Below, piece by piece: positions 55,628 through 61,396 of a stretch of 61,396 bases of DNA; positions within the stretch are counted from its first letter, which is position 1, and each line of letters starts with the position of its first letter. Below the pieces are notes generated by a model. It had not been told where the DNA came from and ran no database searches. It saw only the letters and a program-made list of their open reading frames with translations. The translations under genes and the position numbers were made by a program. Source of the DNA: Ruminococcus sp. (GTDB lineage: Bacteria > Bacillota > Clostridia > Oscillospirales > Ruminococcaceae); the NCBI GenBank assembly GCA_031262225.1, contig JAISIC010000067.1:1-61396 (forward strand), read 5' to 3'.

Positions 55628-56776
55628 TCAGGCATACACAAGCGAAATATGAATTATATAAAGGTTGTCGTTTTCGGAATGGTAGGCGTTTGCTATCCCG
55701 GCGTTCTTTTCGGAATTAACCCTGTCGATAATGCCGGATAAACCCTTGCTGTCAAAAAGATATGAAACGGTGTCGTCATAAGCACGTCGGGCGTCAAAGC
55801 GAATCTCAATTTCAGTTTGGCGTGTGGGAACAGCCCTTATTATCTGGTCATAGATTGAAACTCCCGCCGCACCCGAATCGGCAAATAAAAGCCCTGTTTT
55901 ATAGAAGTAGTTATTGGCGGTTGCCGTCGCGTCGGGCGATTTTACATAATCGGTATTTTCAAAGTGAGAGATATTCATAATATCCCTGTCGGGCACGAGC
56001 AGATAGTAGTATCTGATATATCCCGGGTTGTCAAAGCTAATCACCGGGTCGTCCCATGTGCAGTCAATATTATACCAGTTATCTGCAAGGAGGATTTTAT
56101 TCCAAGCGTGGGACTGCCCCGCTTCGGAAGTTCCGGTGACGGTAACGCACTCAAAACCCAGTTTCTTGGCAAGAAGCCCGAACGCAAAAGCATAGCCTTC
56201 GCATTGTGCTTCGCCGTCAACGAGTGCACCATATGCAGAATTGATATTATCTCCTGTCGCCGAAAATTTGCAATTTTTAACTATGTAATCATGGATATAT
56301 CGGACCTGCTCGAAGCTGTCTGCATCTTTGGTTGCATCTGCGATGATTGTACGGATTTTATCGTCAAGCTTCGCCTGCATTTCCTTAGCATTGCCGGAAT
56401 TTGTGCGTAAGGTCATCTTGAGGCTGTTTGTGTCGCCGTTTGCAGAGGCAAGCTCCGAGAGCCAGAATATACCGTTTTCTTGGGTATAGACAAGGTGAAA
56501 AAGCTTCTCAATTTGAATCTGAGAAAGGGTGTCATCAAAGGTCACAAAATCGGAAAACTCTGTGACTGCGGTTTTGATCTTGTCATAACCGCGTTTTTCG
56601 GCATCGGAAAGGGCATCGTAGTAGTAGTTTTTCGACTCACCTGCCGTAACGCTCTGCCCGATTACTCTGTATTCCGGTTCAGGTCCGGATCCCGTATTAA
56701 TGCTCACCCTGCTGCAGCCGGAGAGGGCAACGAGCAGGGTGACAGCAACTATTAGAATTTTAGTTATAAATGACAT
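55628..56776 (-). CDS. Transglutaminase-like lipoprotein 3 of 5
   Basis: 382 aa, the most compact copy. Lipobox ALSGC (Cys21). Helix ALSDAEKRGYDKIK, then VYTQENGIFWLSEL (the shared hydrophobic motif also seen in copies 4 and 5 as EPQLFW), then core AQCEGYAFAFG (Cys192), QSHAWNKILL (His223) and WYNIDCTWDD (Asp238). The triad is intact. The ATG overlaps the end of copy 4 by 17 bases, so translation is coupled. No linker of note. Confidence 0.9.
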   Translation of the reverse strand: MSFITKILIVAVTLLVALSGCSRVSINTGSGPEPEYRVIGQSVTAGESKNYYYDALSDAEKRGYDKIKTAVTEFSDFVTFDDTLSQIQIEKLFHLVYTQENGIFWLSELASANGDTNSLKMTLRTNSGNAKEMQAKLDDKIRTIIADATKDADSFEQVRYIHDYIVKNCKFSATGDNINSAYGALVDGEAQCEGYAFAFGLLAKKLGFECVTVTGTSEAGQSHAWNKILLADNWYNIDCTWDDPVISFDNPGYIRYYYLLVPDRDIMNISHFENTDYVKSPDATATANNYFYKTGLLFADSGAAGVSIYDQIIRAVPTRQTEIEIRFDARRAYDDTVSYLFDSKGLSGIIDRVNSEKNAGIANAYHSENDNLYIIHISLVYA

Positions 56777-58121
56777 CTAATTCAATAACAAGCATGACTT
56801 CGGCTGATTTGTCGGAAAGCCCTTTAACGTTTGAGTGGTTGGCTTTAAGTTCGGTCTGCAAGTTTTTCATCTCGGCATGAACCGCATCATATACCGACTT
56901 ATCCGAAAGCATGATCTCGGTGGTGCGAAGCCCGTTTGCAGCGGCGTTGTCAAGCTGTTTTTTAAGCTCTGCAACGGCTGAATCCTTGTCGGAATAAACC
57001 TTGCCGGACTGTTTATACCAGTTCATTTCTGTTGCAGTGCAGACAGGAGCATCAAAGTACTTGAAGCTGGAACCGTCAACATAGAACTTAAGGTTTTGTG
57101 AAAAATGCGTTCTGTCTAAAATCCACGAATCGGGAACGAGCATATACATATGACGGACGTTTTTGTAGTTCGGGGTATCGAGCACAGGGTCATCCCATGT
57201 CACATCATAGTTATACCAATCGCCGTTCAGATCAAGGATATTCCAAGCGTGGGAAGCGCCCTTATCGGTAACGCCGGTGATAACCATTGAGTTTATGCCT
57301 ATTCTGTCGCAAAGATATTGCACAGCGTGAGCATAGCCGACACATTGAATGTCACCCTGCTTTGAAGTTCCGCCCGCAAAGGCGTTATAGATTGTTGAAT
57401 TGTAGTTTGCTTCGTCAGCGGAATCCGCCCCTAAAAGGAAGGTGGAGTTGACGGAAAGATATGTGTTGATGTAATCAAGCTTTTGGAAATCGGTCATACC
57501 GTTCATATCGGAAAGGAGTTTATTAACGGTGGTATCGATTTGGTCCTGCATTGACTTTATTGCTTCTCTGTCAAGACTGCGGTAATAAATTCTGCCGTGC
57601 ATATCAAGCTTCGGGGACATCCAGAAAAGCTGAGGCTCTTGGTTGTAAACCATGCAGTAAATTCTGTCCCAAGTTTCCTCGTCAACCTCTCTGTATTCGG
57701 GGTCAACCCTTATGCCCAGAGTCTGAATTTTATCAACAATGTGTGCATAGAGGGCTTTTTCGGTATCATTTAATGTGTTATAGGCATACTTATCCTCGTA
57801 GCTGCGGATTGTGCCGTTTGCGGAGTTGCCGCTCGTATCTAAAACCGCTGCCGGGGCAGTTGTGCCTGCGGTCATCATGTCCGAAACGATTGAAGCAAGC
57901 TCTTCGGGGGTTTTGGTATCGGCTGTGACATATGTCGAACCGTTGATGTCGGTTGCAGGTGCGGGAACTTCCGTATCCGTTCCTGACTGGGACTGGGTTA
58001 TGACGTTGGGAATAAGCTCCGTCATTGCGGGCTTGGTTTCACTGTCACAGGCGGTAAATGCCACTGCAAATGTCATCATAGCCGCAAGTCCGAGACCTGT
58101 GAAAAGTCGGGATTTTTTCAT
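56760..58121 (-). CDS. Transglutaminase-like lipoprotein 4 of 5
   Basis: 453 aa. Lipobox AFTAC (Cys25). Short linker with few Thr, helix TLNDTEKALYAHIVDK, NQEPQLFWMSPKLD, then core IQCVGYAHAVQYLC (Cys260), SHAWNILDLNG (His291) and WYNYDVTWDD (Asp306), triad intact. SD AGGAG is seven bases before the ATG. Its close likeness to copy 5 in the middle motif suggests recent duplication of those two. It has a 47-base gap to copy 5. Confidence 0.9.
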   Translation of the reverse strand: MKKSRLFTGLGLAAMMTFAVAFTACDSETKPAMTELIPNVITQSQSGTDTEVPAPATDINGSTYVTADTKTPEELASIVSDMMTAGTTAPAAVLDTSGNSANGTIRSYEDKYAYNTLNDTEKALYAHIVDKIQTLGIRVDPEYREVDEETWDRIYCMVYNQEPQLFWMSPKLDMHGRIYYRSLDREAIKSMQDQIDTTVNKLLSDMNGMTDFQKLDYINTYLSVNSTFLLGADSADEANYNSTIYNAFAGGTSKQGDIQCVGYAHAVQYLCDRIGINSMVITGVTDKGASHAWNILDLNGDWYNYDVTWDDPVLDTPNYKNVRHMYMLVPDSWILDRTHFSQNLKFYVDGSSFKYFDAPVCTATEMNWYKQSGKVYSDKDSAVAELKKQLDNAAANGLRTTEIMLSDKSVYDAVHAEMKNLQTELKANHSNVKGLSDKSAEVMLVIELDVIYN

Positions 58122-58168
58122 TTTAAAACTCCTATGGGATTGGGTTGCTGTTACTTATTGTTTATGAC

Positions 58169-59809
58169 TCAAGGGTAAACGATGTTATACTGGAGTACGT
58201 GCGAATCAGCACGGTTGCTTGTCTGGGGTTTAAGGTTAACGCCGGGTAAAATCTTGCGTGCATACTGGAGCACTGCACTCTTATACTGGCTTGATATAAG
58301 CGTCTGATAGCTTGCTTCGTCGGTTATGCGAATCTCTGCTGTGAGCTCTCCTGCCTCGATCGCACGTTTCATCTCTGCACAGATTCCTGCATATCCTGCT
58401 TCAACGCCTGTGTATTCACGGTTCATAACCTTGAAGTAGTTAAGGCTTGAGTCAGTTGCTGCGGGAGGTGTGAAGTAGGTGATAACCGCACCGCTGTTGA
58501 GAGTCTTTTGGTTAGCCATGAGGTGAGTATTAACGGTCCAAGAATCGGGAACCATGAAGAACGGATGGCTTATGAAATCGCCGCCGTTTGAAGCAGGGTC
58601 AGCCCATGTGGCATCAATAATATACCACTTGCCGCCTACCTTAACCTTGTTCCATGCGTGGGTTGTGCCGTGAGCGTTCATGCCCGGGAGGGTCAGACAC
58701 TCAATTCCCGATATGTCACAAAGGTATTGCATTGTCTTAGCATAGCCGTTGCATTGAAGGTCACCCGCACCGGGGCGGAGACCGTTTTCAATACCGCAAG
58801 CCGCTGCTGTGTTTGAAGAAATTTCGTTCGAGTCGTTGTTTAATATTATGTAGTTATAGAAGATCAAAAGCTTGTTCCAAGCACTTGAATATTTATTCGC
58901 TTGGGTCATGATGCTGTTTGTTGTTCTGTCGATTTCATTTTTAATGGTTGCCGCCTGTTGCTTTGTAAGAACATACTTTAGTCCAATGCCGTAAGATGTT
59001 ACATTCGCTCCTGTGTCAAGCCAGAAAAGCTGAGGTTCCATGTTAAATACTAAGAAGTAAATCTTAACTACATCGTTATAGGTCATGTTGTTTACTTCAA
59101 TCATCGTTGTATCAAAGTTCATAGCCTTTGCTACTATCTTTGCATAAAGATCCTGTTCAAGCCCGGAAAGCTGATCCCAGAAGTAACGGTCTGTGTAGTC
59201 GCCCTCAAAGGAGGTCGAGCCGGAATAGGTCGGACCGTCTGTGTCGGGGGAAGGAGCGGGAAGTGTTGCGGGAGCTTGTGTTGCTGCCGGTGTTCCCGAT
59301 TCTGAAAGGTAGTCGGAATGGATAAATGTTCCGTCGGCAAGTTTATAGTAACCGGTGTTTGTCACAGCGATAACCGAAACCTGCGTACCCTGTCCATATT
59401 CGCCGACAATCGTCGAACCGATTATAGCTTCCGCTCTGCTGTAACAAGCTTGGGTTGTATACATTGTCTTGTTTACAGCCGTCTCTGTCCAGTTGCCGCT
59501 TGCGGTTGTAACGACTGTTGTTCCCTCCGAAGCTGATGTCGTTTCCGGAGCGGTTGTCTCGCTTGTCGCGGGGGTTGTCGTCGTCTCGGTCGGAGCGGTT
59601 GTTGTGGTGGTAGCTTCAGTTGTCGTAGTGGTCGGAACGGTCGGCTGGGTGGTTGTGGTGGTCATCTGGGTTAAAGAGATGCTCTCGGTTATAGGCTCTG
59701 TGATGGTCGGAACGGGGTTCGAGTCAATTGTTTCACAGGCAGAAAGTGACATTAATAATGTTAATGCAACCGCTGTGAGTGCCGATAGCCTCTTCTTGAA
59801 AAAATTCAT
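58169..59809 (-). CDS. Transglutaminase-like lipoprotein 5 of 5, Thr-rich linker and SH3-like domain
   Basis: 546 aa from ATG 59809 (GAGAGG upstream). Lipobox SLSAC (Cys25). A Thr-rich linker (about 50-105) is followed by an SH3b-like domain (about 115-168, ending GTFIHSDYLSE), which may bind peptidoglycan. Then helix LSGLEQDLYAKIV, NMEPQLFWLDTG, and the core LQCNGYAKTMQYLC (Cys353), THAWNKVKVGGKWYIIDATW (His384, Asp399). Triad intact. It is the first gene of the array, 75 bases downstream of the CNNM-like gene. Thr-rich segments may be O-glycosylated (inference). Confidence 0.88.
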   Translation of the reverse strand: MNFFKKRLSALTAVALTLLMSLSACETIDSNPVPTITEPITESISLTQMTTTTTQPTVPTTTTTEATTTTTAPTETTTTPATSETTAPETTSASEGTTVVTTASGNWTETAVNKTMYTTQACYSRAEAIIGSTIVGEYGQGTQVSVIAVTNTGYYKLADGTFIHSDYLSESGTPAATQAPATLPAPSPDTDGPTYSGSTSFEGDYTDRYFWDQLSGLEQDLYAKIVAKAMNFDTTMIEVNNMTYNDVVKIYFLVFNMEPQLFWLDTGANVTSYGIGLKYVLTKQQAATIKNEIDRTTNSIMTQANKYSSAWNKLLIFYNYIILNNDSNEISSNTAAACGIENGLRPGAGDLQCNGYAKTMQYLCDISGIECLTLPGMNAHGTTHAWNKVKVGGKWYIIDATWADPASNGGDFISHPFFMVPDSWTVNTHLMANQKTLNSGAVITYFTPPAATDSSLNYFKVMNREYTGVEAGYAGICAEMKRAIEAGELTAEIRITDEASYQTLISSQYKSAVLQYARKILPGVNLKPQTSNRADSHVLQYNIVYP

Positions 59810-59884
59810 ATCTATTTTAATCCTCTCCATTATTTACATCTTTTATTTTGAGAGCATGGCATTACCTATTATATAATACAACGC

Positions 59885-61273
59885 TCAGGGTTCTTTTTTT
59901 TCAGATTTTATATCTTCTTGGTTGTCATTTTCAGACACAGGAGGAATAAATACTGCTTTAATTTTGGTAATCCTCATATCCGATATTTCCATCGCGGAAA
60001 ATTTGCAATTGTCATAGGTTGCTTCAATATCTTCGGTATGGTCGGGAAGCACGCCTGCAAGGGAAAGTAAGAATGCCGACATTGTGTCATAGGTGTCAAA
60101 ATCCCGGATTCCTTCGTTCTCCTCATCGGGTATAACAAGCCCGAGTTTGCTTAAAACATCGTGAGGGTGCGAAAGACCGTCGATTTCATATTCACCGGGT
60201 GAAATTTCCTTAATTTCTTCCGTCTCGTCGTCATATTCATCTTGAATGCTCCCGACAATCTCTTCAAGCAGGTCTTCCATCGTGATTATTCCGGCAGTTC
60301 CGCCGTACTCATCGGTGATAACCGCCATCTGCATCTTCTTATCCCGAAGCTTTATGAAAACATTCTTTGCCGTCGCAGTTTCGGGGAGATAGATAACGGG
60401 TCGAAGATATTCTTCTGCACAAAAACTGTCAGAAAAGCTTTTGTCGTCGGCAATAAGCGGCAGAAGGTCCTTAACACAAATTATGCCTGTGATCTTGTCG
60501 ATCGTTCCCATATATACGGGAAGCCTTGAAAATCCGCTTTCGGCAGATTTCATTGCAACCTCGGAGGGGGTTGAACCCGCCCTTACGGCAACAATTTCGG
60601 TGCGGTGGGTCATGATGTCGGAAACGGGGGTGTCGGAAAACTCAAATATGTTCGTTATCATCTCGGCTTGAGATTCTTCGATTGCACCGGTGTCAAAACC
60701 CGCGTCAACCATCATAAGTATCTCTTCTTCTGTGACCTCCGACTCTGTTTCGCCGATTTTCAGGTTGAAAATCAGGGCGAAGAGCTTCACAAAAAGATTT
60801 GAAACGACAATCGTCGGGGTGAAGATAACAGAAACAACTTCAACTGCGGGTGTCATAAACAGGGCAAGGCTCTCGTTGTTTTCAGCCGAAATCCCCCTTG
60901 CTATACGCTTCGGGAAGCCGTAAAAGAGCACCGTTTGCAGAATTATTGTCATTATCGCGGAAAGCAGTGCCGATGCCAAGACAAGCAGAGGGGGCGATTT
61001 TTCATCTATCATAGCCGAACATACGCTGACAGAATAGAAGAAGATGAAAGCGGTTGACAAAATCCTTATCTGCAAAAATACAGCAAGCAGTTTTGATGTT
61101 TTTTTATGAAGCTTCCAAAGCCTTTTTTTCATGCCGGCAGCAGTTTCAAAACTCCGCAACCTTTGCGATGAAAGTTCGGTTATAGACGCCTCTGCAAGCG
61201 AATAAAGGAAAAAAATTATGAATATTATTATCAGTAGCAATAATGAAATACTTCGGGCACCGTCGCCGTCCAA
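59885..61273 (-). CDS. CNNM/HlyC-CorC family membrane protein with CBS pair
   Basis: 462 aa. N-terminal DUF21 (CNNM) membrane domain of about four helices, then a CBS pair (VSDIMTHRTEIVAVRAG, LPVYMGTIDKITGIICVKDLL and MQMAVITDEYGGTAGIITMEDLLEEIVG) and a C-terminal CorC_HlyC domain (GEYEIDGLSHPHDV). It probably acts in Mg2+/Co2+ or other ion transport (family). The start is TTG 61273 with GGAG about eleven bases upstream. It precedes the transglutaminase array, possibly co-transcribed; a promoter lies at 61321-61349. Confidence 0.93.
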   Translation of the reverse strand: MDGDGARSISLLLLIIIFIIFFLYSLAEASITELSSQRLRSFETAAGMKKRLWKLHKKTSKLLAVFLQIRILSTAFIFFYSVSVCSAMIDEKSPPLLVLASALLSAIMTIILQTVLFYGFPKRIARGISAENNESLALFMTPAVEVVSVIFTPTIVVSNLFVKLFALIFNLKIGETESEVTEEEILMMVDAGFDTGAIEESQAEMITNIFEFSDTPVSDIMTHRTEIVAVRAGSTPSEVAMKSAESGFSRLPVYMGTIDKITGIICVKDLLPLIADDKSFSDSFCAEEYLRPVIYLPETATAKNVFIKLRDKKMQMAVITDEYGGTAGIITMEDLLEEIVGSIQDEYDDETEEIKEISPGEYEIDGLSHPHDVLSKLGLVIPDEENEGIRDFDTYDTMSAFLLSLAGVLPDHTEDIEATYDNCKFSAMEISDMRITKIKAVFIPPVSENDNQEDIKSEKKEP

Positions 61274-61320
61274 ATCAACTCACACTCCAAAACAAAATAT
61301 AGCATGAATATACAAATTAT

Positions 61321-61349
61321 ATTATAATATATTTTTTTACATTTGTCAA
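61321..61349 (-). promoter_or_regulatory. Consensus promoter for the CNNM-like gene
   Basis: Minus strand: TTGACA (61349-61344), a 17-bp spacer and TATAAT (61326-61321). Leader of about 40 bases. Confidence 0.8.
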
Positions 61350-61396
61350 TATTTGAAATGCGGTTATTTGATTAAAATTCAATGAAAAATTATAAA

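Noticed and set aside
59600-59760. CRISPR-like repeat array
   Set aside because: The short repeats are Thr codon runs in coding sequence; there are no spacers and no cas genes.
59469-59876. Rightward Val-rich open frame near 59469-59876
   Set aside because: Antisense of the Thr-rich linker of transglutaminase 5; the Val runs simply mirror Thr codons.

Overview
The window looks like a chromosomal segment of a low-to-medium GC member of the Bacillota, class Clostridia, most likely an uncultured Oscillospiraceae/Ruminococcaceae-type anaerobe (inference). The support is a standard genetic code, strong SD sequences, about ten TTG start codons, sigma-A promoters with 17-bp spacers and TGn-extended -10 boxes, a CIRCE operator before groESL, a Firmicutes-type LexA box before uvrA, a sigma-K homologue, and many lipoproteins with Thr-rich linkers. 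I see no insertion sequence, prophage, CRISPR array, rRNA or integrase, so this is mostly housekeeping sequence with accessory pockets.

Layout, left to right. Positions 1-4448 hold a leftward operon: metallophosphoesterase, OGG-type glycosylase, a two-zinc-knuckle DUF6062-like protein, SpeD and an Orn/Lys/Arg decarboxylase cut by the left edge (polyamine synthesis). Positions 4482-11310 hold a 43-aa peptide gene, a propeller-like lipoprotein, a PHP phosphoesterase, malic enzyme, tRNA-Leu(CAA) and a large propeller plus solute-binding lipoprotein. Positions 11355-14216 (leftward) carry a Thr-rich mini-lipoprotein, YchF, a LacI regulator and a small membrane protein. Positions 14338-18127 carry an S26-like protein without its catalytic Ser, a DHH phosphoesterase and NadB. 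Positions 18271-24753 are one rightward operon: an MgsA-like protein with substituted catalytic residues, HisS, AspS, a PD-(D/E)XK-like protein, Maf, a GNAT protein, TsaE and TsaB.

Positions 24827-26105 pair a 20-cysteine LysM protein with sigma-K, suggesting spore coat biology. A cyclophilin lipoprotein and a diguanylate cyclase follow. Positions 29350-36030 form a leftward operon: a degenerate-kinase-like protein, PP2C phosphatase, Ser/Thr kinase with zinc ribbon, endonuclease III, a eukaryote-type HisA and a GH44-like surface protein that lacks its acid/base Glu. Then come an MFS transporter, groES-groEL, a FIST protein, an orphan type IV pilin-like gene and uvrA.

Positions 44600-52906 run rightward: TatD nuclease, a three-gene ABC transporter, an exported Thr-rich protein, a heterodimeric ABC exporter and a solitary beta-class DNA methyltransferase. 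Positions 52903-59809 hold the most striking locus: five consecutive, divergent paralogues of a transglutaminase-like lipoprotein, all with an intact Cys-His-Asp triad. They lie just downstream of a CNNM/HlyC-type CBS membrane protein. Cell-surface proteins, several of them apparent pseudoenzymes, are the recurring theme.
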